The position numbers and the translations under genes are program-made. 64,000 nt of DNA from contig NZ_JBELMH010000001.1 of the NCBI RefSeq assembly GCF_042096055.1, positions 62,001-126,000 on the forward strand, read 5' to 3'. Below, piece by piece: positions 54,011-64,000 of this stretch; position 1 is the stretch's first letter, and each line of letters begins with the position of its first letter. The stretch comes from Citreimonas sp042096055 (lineage in GTDB: Bacteria; Pseudomonadota; Alphaproteobacteria; Rhodobacterales; Rhodobacteraceae). The notes under the pieces are model-generated. The model saw only the letters and a list, made by a program, of their open reading frames with translations. It ran no database searches and was not told the DNA's origin.

Positions 54011-54661
54011 TTACTGGCTCAGCGACGACGCGGCGTCGTAGGCATTGGTGAAGCCCGCGAGCGACATCTCGACCACGACTTCCTGGTCCGGTGCCAGCGC
54101 GGGCACGATCCTAACGCGCGCGGTGGCGCCGGCGCGGAAGCGGTCGATATCGGCCTGCGTGAAGCCGACGCGCGCGTAGCAGCCGATCGGGTTGCAGAAC
54201 GAGAAATCGTAGCGCCGCGGCTCGCCCCCATCGACGCTGATCGTCAGCTTCTGGGTCAGCAGCGTCTCGAGCGGGACGACGAAGGTGCCGCCGGCCACCG
54301 CCTGGCCGCCATTCTCGAGCTTGAAGATGCTCGCTTCGGCCACGCTCGAGCCGCCGGCATCCTCGAGAAGCTGGTACATCTGGCAGATCTCTTCGCCGTC
54401 CTGCACCTCGATGCACTGCAGCGCCCAGTCGTCGAAGGTTTCCTTGACGTAGGTCTGCGGCTCGGACGGCGCATTGCCTTCGCCGAGATCGAGCGGACCG
54501 CCGATCGTCGAGCGGTTCGTCGGCGCCTGCGCGTCGGCGGCCGGTGCCTCGGTCGTCTCGGGCGCGGCTGTCGGCTGGTCCTGCGTCTCGGTGTCCTGCG
54601 CCAGCGCCGGCGCGCCGGCGAGCGCGGCCATGATCGACATGGTGATGAGCGGATGTTTCAT
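54011..54661 (-). CDS. Invasion-associated locus B (IalB) family protein
   Basis: A 216-residue exported protein. Signal peptide about 1-21 (ALAGAPALAQ), a Thr/Glu/Ala/Pro-rich low-complexity stretch (about 22-65), then the IalB domain with WALQCIE (about 79-85), CQMYQLLED, LPLETLLTQKL-like FVVPLETLLTQ and YDFSFCNPIGCYARVGFT, carrying the conserved cysteine pair. AGGGGGCG precedes the ATG at 54661. In marine alphaproteobacteria these proteins are common and not tied to invasion; the role is unknown. Confidence 0.85.
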   Translation of the reverse strand: MKHPLITMSIMAALAGAPALAQDTETQDQPTAAPETTEAPAADAQAPTNRSTIGGPLDLGEGNAPSEPQTYVKETFDDWALQCIEVQDGEEICQMYQLLEDAGGSSVAEASIFKLENGGQAVAGGTFVVPLETLLTQKLTISVDGGEPRRYDFSFCNPIGCYARVGFTQADIDRFRAGATARVRIVPALAPDQEVVVEMSLAGFTNAYDAASSLSQ

Positions 54662-54839
54662 GAACGCCCCCTGCGTTTCTTCGGGTGTGGCCTGCCGCCT
54701 ACCATGCGCGCGCGGCGGTGTCAGGCCGATTTTGTCGCAGGCCGGCAAGCCGCCGCCGAGCAAGGGGCGCTGGATGCCCCCCGCCGATGCGGTCGGAATG
54801 TCCGCGTCGGCCGCCGAAAGTCACGGGCCGGAAACGCGA

Positions 54840-54870
54840 AAAGGGGCCGATGGCCCCTTTCCTGTTTTCT
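54840..54870. terminator. Terminator-like hairpin without an adjacent gene
   Basis: AAAGGGGCC (54840-54848), loop GAT, GGCCCCTTT (54852-54860), then CCTGTTTTCT on the plus strand; on the minus strand TTTTCGCG follows. Either direction could work. It lies 179 bases from the IalB start, so it may end an unannotated transcript or sit in the IalB leader. Confidence 0.45.
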
Positions 54871-55109
54871 CCCTGTCGGACCGGCCGACTTTGTAATTGA
54901 TGGGAACGCTACGAAAGTCGTAGGCATCGGTCAACAGGCTTTATGGGCGGGGCCGAGGCGCACGAACGATGCCCCGCAACCCCGGGCGAGGGCGGGACAA
55001 AGCCGGCTGGCTCTGGCGGGGAGCGCGGCGCCCCTTCCGGGAAAGGGGCCGCGCCGTTTCGGGCGCGGCCAGTCAGACAGGGAGGAAGTCGCCCAAGACA
55101 GGAGAGGAC

Positions 55110-55226
55110 ATGAAGCCTTGGACAGGTTCACCCTGCCAGAAAGAGGTTAACAAAGGGTGTGGGAACCCGCTTTTCCGGCAGGTCCTAAGACTATTTCGAC
55201 GGTGCCCGGCCCGCACGCGGGCTTGA
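55110..55226 (+). CDS. Possible 38-residue small protein
   Basis: A reading frame starting MKPWTGSPCQKEVNKGCGN and ending in an Arg-rich tail, with AGGAGAGG just before the ATG. It has two cysteines five residues apart plus one later. Low confidence: the codon pattern is not typical and there is no family. Confidence 0.25.
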   Translation: MKPWTGSPCQKEVNKGCGNPLFRQVLRLFRRCPARTRA

Positions 55227-55365
55227 CGCCGGGGAAGCGCGGTATCACGGTTTCCCCAGCATCCGCCCGCGGCCGCGATGCCGGGCCGAGGCGCCCGCCG
55301 CGCCGGGCCGGGCGGCGACGACCAGGGCCCGGTTGGGCCGGCGCAGAACAAGAAGGACGACGACG

Positions 55366-55887
55366 ATGCAGATGAGCGACAGCCGCCGGATCGAAGCCCC
55401 ACAGGACGTGGTCTGGGCCGCGATCCTCGACCCCGAGGTGCTCAAGCGCTGCGTGCCCGGCTGCACCGAGATGACCGGCAACGCCGAGGACGGCTTCGAG
55501 GCGACGGTCGTGCAGAAGGTCGGCCCGGTGAAGGCGACCTTCAAGGGCACCGTGAAGGCGCTGGACATGGACGCGCCCAACGCCGTGACCCTGTCGGGCG
55601 AGGGCAAGGGCGGTGCCGCGGGCTTCGCCAAGGGCGACGCCAAGGTGACGCTGGCGCCCGACGGCGACGGCACGACCCTGACCTACGAGGTAGAGGCGAA
55701 GGTCGGCGGCAAGCTCGCGCAGCTGGGCAGCCGGATCATCGACGGTTTCGCCAAGAAGATGGCCGACCAGTTCTTCCAGAACCTGCAGGACGCGGTCGAA
55801 GGCCCCGCCGACCCCGACGAGGCCCCCGAGGCCGACAGCCAGGAGGGTCAGAAGAAGGGCTGGTTCAAGCGGATGGTGTCGTCCTGA
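55366..55887 (+). CDS. coxG: CoxG-like SRPBCC-fold protein
   Basis: A 173-residue protein of the carbon monoxide dehydrogenase subunit G family. The SRPBCC fold (about 3-145) shows IEAPQDVVWAAILDPEVLKRCVPGC, then VGPVKATFKGTV and LGSRIIDGFAKKMADQFFQNL. A charged linker and a short basic-hydrophobic tail (KKGWFKRMVSS) suit attachment to the membrane, where CoxG is thought to anchor the dehydrogenase. First gene of coxGSLM; coxS follows after 79 bases. Confidence 0.88.
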   Translation: MQMSDSRRIEAPQDVVWAAILDPEVLKRCVPGCTEMTGNAEDGFEATVVQKVGPVKATFKGTVKALDMDAPNAVTLSGEGKGGAAGFAKGDAKVTLAPDGDGTTLTYEVEAKVGGKLAQLGSRIIDGFAKKMADQFFQNLQDAVEGPADPDEAPEADSQEGQKKGWFKRMVSS

Positions 55888-55966
55888 CCCGCCGCGCCTG
55901 GGCAAAAACGAATTCGCCGCGGACACGCTCCGGCGGCAGCAAAGACGGACTTCCGGGAGGAGAGAC

Positions 55967-56452
55967 ATGAAAGACGTGACGATGACGGTGAACGGCAAGA
56001 CCGTCAAGAAGCCGGTCAAGGGCAACACCCTGATGACCGAGTTCCTGCGCGAGACTCTGCGCCTGACCGGCACCCACGTGGGCTGCGACACGTCGCAATG
56101 CGGCGCCTGCGTGATCCACGTGAACGGCGAGGCGGTGAAGGCCTGCACCATGTTCGCGATGGAGGCCGAGGGCGCCGAAGTCACCACGATCGAGGCGATG
56201 GCCAACGCGGACGGTTCGCTCAACACGATCCAGCAGGCGTTCCAGGATCACCACGGGCTTCAGTGCGGCTTCTGCACGCCGGGCATGGTGATGTCGGCGG
56301 CGGCGCTGCTGAAGGACAACCCCAAGCCGACCGAGGCCGAGGTGCGCGACTACCTCGAGGGCAACATCTGCCGCTGCACCGGCTACCACAACATCGTGAA
56401 GGCGATCATGGCGGCCTCGGGGCAGGATGTTAGCCGCATCGCGGCCGAGTAA
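55967..56452 (+). CDS. coxS: CO-dehydrogenase-like small subunit with two 2Fe-2S clusters
   Basis: Electron-transfer subunit of a molybdenum hydroxylase, 161 residues. The plant-ferredoxin-type cluster motif is CDTSQCGACVIHVNGEAVKAC (about 41-61, quoted here as three short blocks: CDTSQCGAC, VIHVNGE, KAC), the second cluster is CGFCTPGM and CRCTGYHNIV. GGAGG precedes the ATG. coxL follows after 56 bases. Confidence 0.93.
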   Translation: MKDVTMTVNGKTVKKPVKGNTLMTEFLRETLRLTGTHVGCDTSQCGACVIHVNGEAVKACTMFAMEAEGAEVTTIEAMANADGSLNTIQQAFQDHHGLQCGFCTPGMVMSAAALLKDNPKPTEAEVRDYLEGNICRCTGYHNIVKAIMAASGQDVSRIAAE

Positions 56453-56508
56453 GCGGCGGTCGAAGGGTTCGGGCCGGGCACCGCCCGCCCACAGGGAGGA
56501 GACAGACA

Positions 56509-58872
<2,364 letters not shown>

Positions 58873-58879
58873 GACGATT

Positions 58880-58935
58880 GGCGGCGCCGGGGGCTCTGCC
58901 CCCGGACCACCGGGAAATTTGTGGACCAAAGAAGC
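58880..58935. repeat. REP-like hairpin element between coxL and coxM
   Basis: CCGGGGGC (58887-58894), loop TCT, GCCCCCGG (58898-58905), then GGGAAATTTG and GGACCAAAGAAG. Related in layout to the element at 24631-24669. From memory, of the type scattered between genes in Rhodobacterales. It could also reduce transcription into coxM. Confidence 0.55.
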
Positions 58936-58969
58936 CCCGAGCGGCGCGGTTCAACGGACGGAGAAAGAC

Positions 58970-59761
58970 ATGTACTCATTCGAGATGGAGCGGCCGACAT
59001 CGGTTGCCGAGGCGGTCAAGGCGCTGGGCCAGGACGAGGCGCAGCCGCTGGGCGGCGGGCAGACGCTGATCCCGACGCTCAAGCAGCGGCTGGCGATGCC
59101 CAGCGTGCTGGTCAGCCTGTCGGCGATCGACGAGATCAAGGGCGTGTGCCTGACCGACGACGGCAAGCTGGCGATCGGCGGCGGCACCACCCACGGCGTG
59201 GTGGCGCGCGACGCGGCGCAGCACTACCCCGGCCTTTCGTCGTTGGCTGCGCGCATCGGCGACCCGGCGGTGCGCAACCGCGGCACGATCGGCGGCAGCC
59301 TGGCGAACAACGACCCCTCGGCCTGCTATCCGGCGGCGGCGCTGGCCTCGGGGGCGACGATCGTGACCGACAAGCGCGAGATCGCGGCAGACGACTACTT
59401 CCAGGGCATGTTCGCCACCGCGCTGGACGAGGGCGAGATCATCACCGAGGTGCGCTTTCCGATCCCCGAAAAGTCGGCCTACACGAAGTTCGAACAACCC
59501 GCGTCGCGCTTTGCCCTGGTCGGCGTGTTCGTCGCCAAGTACGCGGACAGTGTCCGCGTGGCCGTGACGGGCGCTTCGGAAGCCGGCGTGTTCCGCTGGA
59601 CCGAAGCCGAGGAGGCGCTGTCGTCGGACTTTTCCGAGAAGGCCGTATCCGGCCTGACGGTGCCCGCCGACGGCATGATCGCCGACCTGCACGGAACGGC
59701 GGCCTACCGCGCGCACCTGGTGGGTGTGATGACCCGCCGCGCGGTCACGGCAGCCGCCTGA
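58970..59761 (+). CDS. coxM: CO-dehydrogenase-like medium (FAD) subunit
   Basis: FAD-binding subunit of 263 residues that passes electrons from the iron-sulfur subunit to the acceptor. FAD motifs are LGGGQTLIPTLKQR (about 27-40) and TIGGSLANNDPSACYP (about 104-119). The C-terminal CODH_FAD domain follows. GGAG precedes the ATG at 58970. Last gene of coxGSLM, converging with the coiled-coil gene. Confidence 0.93.
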   Translation: MYSFEMERPTSVAEAVKALGQDEAQPLGGGQTLIPTLKQRLAMPSVLVSLSAIDEIKGVCLTDDGKLAIGGGTTHGVVARDAAQHYPGLSSLAARIGDPAVRNRGTIGGSLANNDPSACYPAAALASGATIVTDKREIAADDYFQGMFATALDEGEIITEVRFPIPEKSAYTKFEQPASRFALVGVFVAKYADSVRVAVTGASEAGVFRWTEAEEALSSDFSEKAVSGLTVPADGMIADLHGTAAYRAHLVGVMTRRAVTAAA

Positions 59762-59851
59762 CGCTTTTGCCTTGAGGCGATCGATCGGGGCGGCGGTGCC
59801 GTCGCCCCGGATGCCGGCGCGCGGGATCTCGGTCCGCGAAATCCAGCTGGA

Positions 59852-60757
59852 TCAGGACGCGCCGTTGCGGTCGTCGGCACTCGCAGAGCGGCAGGCGCGC
59901 GCGAGGTCTTCGATCACTGCGCGGGGATCGCCGGCATCGGCTTCGGCGCCATTGATAGTCTCAGTCGCGTCCGCCGATGCCGCGCGGGCAGGCTGCGCGC
60001 GACACAAGGCCTCGGAAGCGCGGTCCAGCGCATCGGCAAGACCCGCGAAGCCTGCGGCCATGCGTGCGTCGACCAGGCGCGACACCCGGAACGTCAGGGC
60101 GTCGAACGCGTCCTCGACCAAGGTCTCCGAAAGGGCCGGGGCGCGCGCCGCTGCCTGGGCCTGTGCGGCGGCCTGGCGGGCGGAAAGGTCGGCTATCGCT
60201 TGCAGCACGGCGTCGTCGCCTTTCGCATCCGGCGCGGCGCGCTCGGCCACGTTTGCCAGCATCGCGTGCAGCGTGTCGAACCGGGTCTGCTGATCCGTGG
60301 CCAGCTGCGTCAGCGTGTTCGAGTCCTGCTCGTCCGACGTGGCGAGAGAGGCCAGCGTATCGAGCAGAGCGTCGTGCCGCGTGCCCATGTCCTCGGCCAG
60401 CGCGTCGATCGCGGACTCGCCGCCCGCCAGCGCGCCCAGCATGTCCTGCATCGCATCGAGGCGCGCGTCCATTTCGGCCGCGGCCCGGCGGCTCTCGGCC
60501 AGCGTCGTCAACTGGTCGTGCATGGCCTGCAGCCGCGTCTCGATCTGCGCGAGGCGGTCGTCCTCGTGGCCGTCGATGTCGGTGTCGAACAGCCGCTGGA
60601 ACGTGAATTCGAGCTGCTCGAGCCGGTCCATCAGCAGGTCGAGCCGGTGCTCGACCACCGTGCCCTCGACCTCGGGCGGGCGGGCGGATGATCTGCTTCC
60701 CTTCGCCCGGAAACTGGCGAAGACCGGCGACTTGGCCACGGCGAGGGTTTGCGACAT
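59852..60757 (-). CDS. Unknown protein with long coiled coil
   Basis: A 301-residue acidic protein (starts MSQTLAVAKSPVF). From about 35 to 210 it is nearly all helix with heptad-like Leu, Met and Ala spacing (LDLLMDRLEQLEFTFQRLF, LAQIETRLQAMHDQL, MDARLDAMQDMLGAL, RHDALLDTLASLA, TRFDTLHAMLANVA); a conserved-looking element, VEDAFDALTFRVSRLVDARM, follows and the C-terminus is acidic. No signal peptide or membrane segment. The ribosome site before the ATG is weak, so the start is uncertain. No family recognised. Confidence 0.65.
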   Translation of the reverse strand: MSQTLAVAKSPVFASFRAKGSRSSARPPEVEGTVVEHRLDLLMDRLEQLEFTFQRLFDTDIDGHEDDRLAQIETRLQAMHDQLTTLAESRRAAAEMDARLDAMQDMLGALAGGESAIDALAEDMGTRHDALLDTLASLATSDEQDSNTLTQLATDQQTRFDTLHAMLANVAERAAPDAKGDDAVLQAIADLSARQAAAQAQAAARAPALSETLVEDAFDALTFRVSRLVDARMAAGFAGLADALDRASEALCRAQPARAASADATETINGAEADAGDPRAVIEDLARACRSASADDRNGAS

Positions 60758-61417
60758 CCGATGGTTCCCCGGTTTCGACGTGGCCGAGCGTGCCGGAATT
60801 TCCTTAATGAACCGTTTCGGACGCCAGGCGATTCGCATTTGGCCTTCCGAGGCGTGGATAGTGACGCCCCCATGAGACGATTGTTCGCATTCGGAAACGC
60901 CACGGGCGTGCCGTCCCGCCACAGGCCGGCGCGCCGACCACGTCGGTGGCCAGGGGCGAAAGCCGGGCACGCAGATCGCGCCAGGGATGAAACTCGCCGG
61001 TCCAGCGGACGCAATCACGAGACGATCGCCGCCATTGACCACGGACCCGGTAAAGTCCGCTGGCACTTGCCGCGCCGATGCCACGCGGGAGGCGCCCGTT
61101 CGCCGCAGGGAACCCGTGCCGCGAAAGCGGATATCCCGCGATTTGCCAATAATTTGTTTTTCTTCACGAAGACTTGCGACAATATCCGCTCACGACCTGC
61201 TGGCCACGGGGGCGGCCGCATCGCTGAAATTGCATCTTGCGTGATGTGTCGGACGCCCCTGGGCAGAACCGCCCCGGTCCGTTGCCTGCCCTGCGGGGCA
61301 GCGACGAAAACGGGTGCATTCCGTCACACCACGAATCGGAATTCATGTGCCGAGGCGGGCCCGCCGCCTTGGACGAGTGTCACGATCGACCGCGTTTGAA
61401 CACGAGAGGCCTGCCAG
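60758..61417. other. 660-base region without a convincing gene
   Basis: Divergent region between the coiled-coil gene and the RTX gene. An AT-rich stretch at 61140-61195, much richer in A and T than its surroundings, probably contains the RTX promoter. Frames present on both strands are Arg/Pro-rich and have no good start sites. Confidence 0.55.
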
Positions 61418-64000
61418 ATGCCTGATCTTTTCCTGAGCTGGGGTGCGCTTGCGTCCTACAACTCGAACCTGCCCGACGGCTCCGTCACGTCGGTCGACAC
61501 CGGGGGCGTGGCGGTCTCGGTGGGTTTCTCGGCGGATGATGCGAACGCGCAGGCCTTCACGTTCGAGACGCCGGGATACACCGCGCCGGGCGAGCCGTTC
61601 GACTCGGACTCGTACCTCAAGCTGCGCGACAGCACCAACGACGACGGCCAGCCCGACACCTCGACCACGACGATCAACTTTTCGGCCACGGACGCGCTCT
61701 ATTCCGACGAGGTGCAGAACGTCTCGTTCCGGATCAACGACATCGACGCCCGCGCGACGGGGGGCGACCTGCACACCGGGGGCACCGGCTGGCAGGACAT
61801 CGTGTCGATCCGCGCCTTCGACGCGGAGGGCAACCCGGTATCGGTCACGCTGACGCCCTTGGGCACGCTGGCGGCCTCGGGCGACACCGCGACGGGCAAC
61901 TCGGTCACCGACTTCACGTCCGAGAACGGCTCGCTTCGGGTCGACATCGCCGGCCCCGTGTCGCGGATCGAGATCGACTACGACAACGGCGGCGACTCCG
62001 CGCAGACGATCATGGTCTCGGACGTGCATTTCTCGACGCTGCCGGTCGACGACACGCTGACCGCCGTGGACGATTCCGCCGAGACGGACGAGGACGTCGC
62101 GGTGGTGATCGACGTGCTCGACAACGACGTGGATTCCAATGGCCAGCCGCTGACGGTGACCTCGGCCACCGCGACCAACGGCACGGTGACGATCAACCCC
62201 GACAACACGCTGACCTTCACGCCCGACCCCGACTACAACGGCCCGGCGACGATCACCTACATAATCGAGGACACCGACGGAAACACCGACAGCGCCGACG
62301 TGGCGATCACGGTCAACCCGCTCAACGACCCGCCCGTGGCGATCGACGACAGCGCCACCACGGACGAGAACACGGCCGTGACCATCGACGTGCTGGCCAA
62401 CGACAGCGATCCCGACGGCGATCCGCTTACGGTGACGGGCCTCGGCACGCTGGCGCCGGCCAACGGCTCGGTCGTGATCAACGGCGACGGCACGCTGACC
62501 TACACGCCGAACGCGGGCTTCTCGGGCACCGACAGCTTCGAATACGTGGTCGAGGATCCCGATGGCGCCAGCGCCGTGGCACTGGTCACCGTCACCATCG
62601 ACGAGACCGGCGAGCCGCGGATCGACACCGATGTCTTCCCCGTCGCACCCGGCGACCAGCCGCGCGATCCGCTCGACGGGCTGGACCAGGACCCCGATCC
62701 CGACGACGACCGCGAGACGTTGACCGGCGACGGTTCGGCCGACGTGTTCGACGGCGGTGACGATTCCGACACGATCAGCGGCAACGGCGGCAACGACACG
62801 ATCGAGGGCGGCATCGACGACGACGTTATCGACGGCGGCGGCGGCGACGACCTGATCACCGACATCCAGGGCGCCGACACGGTCTATGGCGGGCAGGGCG
62901 ACGACACGATCATCGTCGGCACCGACACGTTCAGCGACTACGAGGGCGACGATCCGTCCTTCGGGCCGGGCACGCTGCTCAACGACCTCGGCTTCACCTC
63001 GGACCCGAACCCCGACGACGGCCGCGATTACGTCGAGGGCAACCTGGGCAACGACTCGATCATGACCGGCGACGATGCCGACACGATCGACGGCGGCGGC
63101 GGCAACGACACGATCGACGCAGGCATCGACGACGACAGCGTCATGGGCGGGCAGGGCGACGACGTCATCTATGGCGGCCACGGATCGGACACGCTGGATG
63201 GCGGGCAGGACGACGACTACATCGACGGCTCGAACATCCCCGCGCTGGAACTGACCGACGACGTCGACCCGGTGCCCGACAACGACCGCGACTACATCAT
63301 GGGCGCGCTGGGCAACGACACGCTGATCGGCGGCGACGACGACGACACGCTGCTGGGCGGCTCGGGTGACGACAGCCTCGACGGCGGGATCGACGACGAC
63401 AGCCTGCTGGGCGGTGAGGGCAATGACACGCTGCTGGGCGGGCAGGGCGGCGACACGCTGAACGGCGGCGCCGGCATGGACGCGATCGACGGCGGCGCCG
63501 ACCGTGACGTGATCGTCGTGGACAGCCAGTCCGACGTCTACATCGACGACCTGACCTTCGAGACGGTCGACGGTGGCTCGACCGGCGACGACTTCGACCG
63601 GCTCGACCTCTCGGCCATCGGCGAGCGCGACGTCGACTGGCGGCTGGTGAACACCACCACCGACAGCGACGGCAACGGCCTCGACGGCACGGTCGAGTTC
63701 CTCGACGGCGACGGCAACGCGACCGGGCGGTTCGACTTCGTCAACATCGAGGAGGTGGTGCCCTGCTTCACCCCCGGCACGCTGATCGCCACCCCCGAAG
63801 GCGAGCGCCCGGTCGAGGATCTGCGGCCCGGCGACCGGGTGATCACCCGCGACAACGGCATCCAGCCGCTCGCGTGGGTCGGCCGCAAGGACCTGACCGG
63901 CGACGACCTGGCGTGCAACCCGCACATGAACCCGGTGCGGATCCGGCGCGGCGCGCTGGGCAAGGGCCTGCCCGAGCGTGACATGCTGGTCTCGCCCAAC
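61418..64000 (+). CDS. Large calcium-binding RTX protein with cadherin-like repeats and a Hint domain (3' end outside window)
   Basis: At least 861 residues, open at the window end. Order: an unrecognised N-terminal domain (about 1-210), two tandem cadherin/Ig-like repeats (about 217-305 and 306-400; VDDSAETDEDVAVVIDVLDND, DDSATTDENTAVTIDVLANDS), an Asp-rich RTX region (about 436-694, many GGxGDD and GGIDDD blocks) and a Hint_2-type domain beginning CFTPGTLIATPEGERPVEDL at residue 783. No classical signal peptide, as expected for type I secretion. Hint domains can self-cleave at the Cys; the visible C783 and RPGDRVITRDNG fit an active one. Start has GAGAGG nearby. Confidence 0.85.
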   Translation, partial: MPDLFLSWGALASYNSNLPDGSVTSVDTGGVAVSVGFSADDANAQAFTFETPGYTAPGEPFDSDSYLKLRDSTNDDGQPDTSTTTINFSATDALYSDEVQNVSFRINDIDARATGGDLHTGGTGWQDIVSIRAFDAEGNPVSVTLTPLGTLAASGDTATGNSVTDFTSENGSLRVDIAGPVSRIEIDYDNGGDSAQTIMVSDVHFSTLPVDDTLTAVDDSAETDEDVAVVIDVLDNDVDSNGQPLTVTSATATNGTVTINPDNTLTFTPDPDYNGPATITYIIEDTDGNTDSADVAITVNPLNDPPVAIDDSATTDENTAVTIDVLANDSDPDGDPLTVTGLGTLAPANGSVVINGDGTLTYTPNAGFSGTDSFEYVVEDPDGASAVALVTVTIDETGEPRIDTDVFPVAPGDQPRDPLDGLDQDPDPDDDRETLTGDGSADVFDGGDDSDTISGNGGNDTIEGGIDDDVIDGGGGDDLITDIQGADTVYGGQGDDTIIVGTDTFSDYEGDDPSFGPGTLLNDLGFTSDPNPDDGRDYVEGNLGNDSIMTGDDADTIDGGGGNDTIDAGIDDDSVMGGQGDDVIYGGHGSDTLDGGQDDDYIDGSNIPALELTDDVDPVPDNDRDYIMGALGNDTLIGGDDDDTLLGGSGDDSLDGGIDDDSLLGGEGNDTLLGGQGGDTLNGGAGMDAIDGGADRDVIVVDSQSDVYIDDLTFETVDGGSTGDDFDRLDLSAIGERDVDWRLVNTTTDSDGNGLDGTVEFLDGDGNATGRFDFVNIEEVVPCFTPGTLIATPEGERPVEDLRPGDRVITRDNGIQPLAWVGRKDLTGDDLACNPHMNPVRIRRGALGKGLPERDMLVSPN

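Larger units (their letters stand above)
54662..55365. other. 704-base region without a convincing larger gene
   Basis: Divergent region between the IalB gene and coxG. It holds a hairpin at 54840-54860, an AT-richer patch near 54890-54950, a second stem of nine pairs with no T tract near 55047-55073, and a possible 38-residue reading frame at 55110-55226. Longer frames here are out of keeping with the codon use of neighbours. Confidence 0.6.

Noticed and set aside
60749..61399. 216-residue plus-strand frame upstream of the RTX gene
   Set aside because: Arg/His/Pro-rich, starts inside the coiled-coil gene region, crosses an AT-rich promoter-like stretch and has no ribosome site.
62700..63500. 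Regular short repeats resembling a CRISPR array
   Set aside because: The repeats are in frame, 27 bases or so, imperfect, and encode the RTX nonapeptides.
61343..63925. 860-residue minus-strand frame over the RTX gene
   Set aside because: Val/Arg/Asp-repetitive antisense of the Asp-rich repeats; the plus-strand protein has clear domains and a start with a ribosome site.

Overview
The window is a very GC-rich piece of chromosome that looks like the marine Rhodobacterales (Roseobacter/Rhodobacter group) of the Alphaproteobacteria. This rests on gene order and gene families: an edd-eda pair, Tat-exported solute-binding proteins with TRAP partners, LpxI in the lipid A pathway, a Bpt leucyltransferase, DUF2852, DUF4169 and IalB proteins, a form II CO-dehydrogenase-like cluster, and a Hint-domain RTX protein. 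Genes are packed tightly, many start codons overlap the previous stop (ATGA, GTGA, TGATG), and GTG and TTG starts occur. I saw no tRNA, rRNA, CRISPR array, prophage or insertion sequence. Two runs of exactly 100 N (494-593 and 18016-18115) are assembly gaps, and each lies inside a gene.

Layout. 1-9.8 kb: envelope and translation genes (DsbA-like oxidoreductase, M48 protease with TPRs, aminotransferase, AmiC-type amidase, PBP1A, prfB), then an XRE-like regulator and a small unknown gene. 9.8-12.5 kb: ilvB-ilvN on the minus strand, preceded by a complete transcription attenuator with a 15-residue leader peptide rich in Leu, Val and Ile codons. 12.7-18.6 kb: a CPA1-type antiporter and a three-gene TRAP transporter of TakP type with an enlarged membrane subunit. 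18.6-23.8 kb: bpt, an RDD protein, DUF2852 and glnE. 24-28.7 kb: eda/edd, an RlmI-like methyltransferase coupled to a PIN-domain protein, and a small unknown gene. 28.9-34.4 kb: an orphan ABC ATPase, a coupled CorC/DUF4169/RHH operon, xerD, and a lipoprotein-sized unknown with a 49-residue membrane protein. 34.4-40.3 kb: aroK-aroB, ssb, a lytic transglycosylase, a Tat-exported family 5 solute-binding protein and miaA.

40.3-54 kb is the envelope-biogenesis superoperon pyrH, frr, uppS, cdsA, dxr, rseP, bamA, ompH/skp, fabZ, lpxA, lpxI, lpxB. It is interrupted between pyrH and frr by an inverted GlxA-type AraC regulator. Together these genes make UMP and recycle ribosomes, produce undecaprenyl diphosphate, CDP-diacylglycerol and isoprenoid precursor, assemble outer-membrane proteins and build lipid A. 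54-59.8 kb holds an IalB protein, a 700-base region without a convincing gene, then coxG-coxS-coxL-coxM. The right end carries a coiled-coil protein of unknown function and a large calcium-binding RTX/cadherin-like protein with a C-terminal Hint domain that runs off the window.

Most of the window is ordinary core genome. The parts most worth a second look are the ilvB attenuator, a 75-base intergenic element present twice (before prfB and before uppS), several unassigned palindromes in divergent promoter regions, small proteins of 38 to 91 residues, and the Hint/RTX protein.
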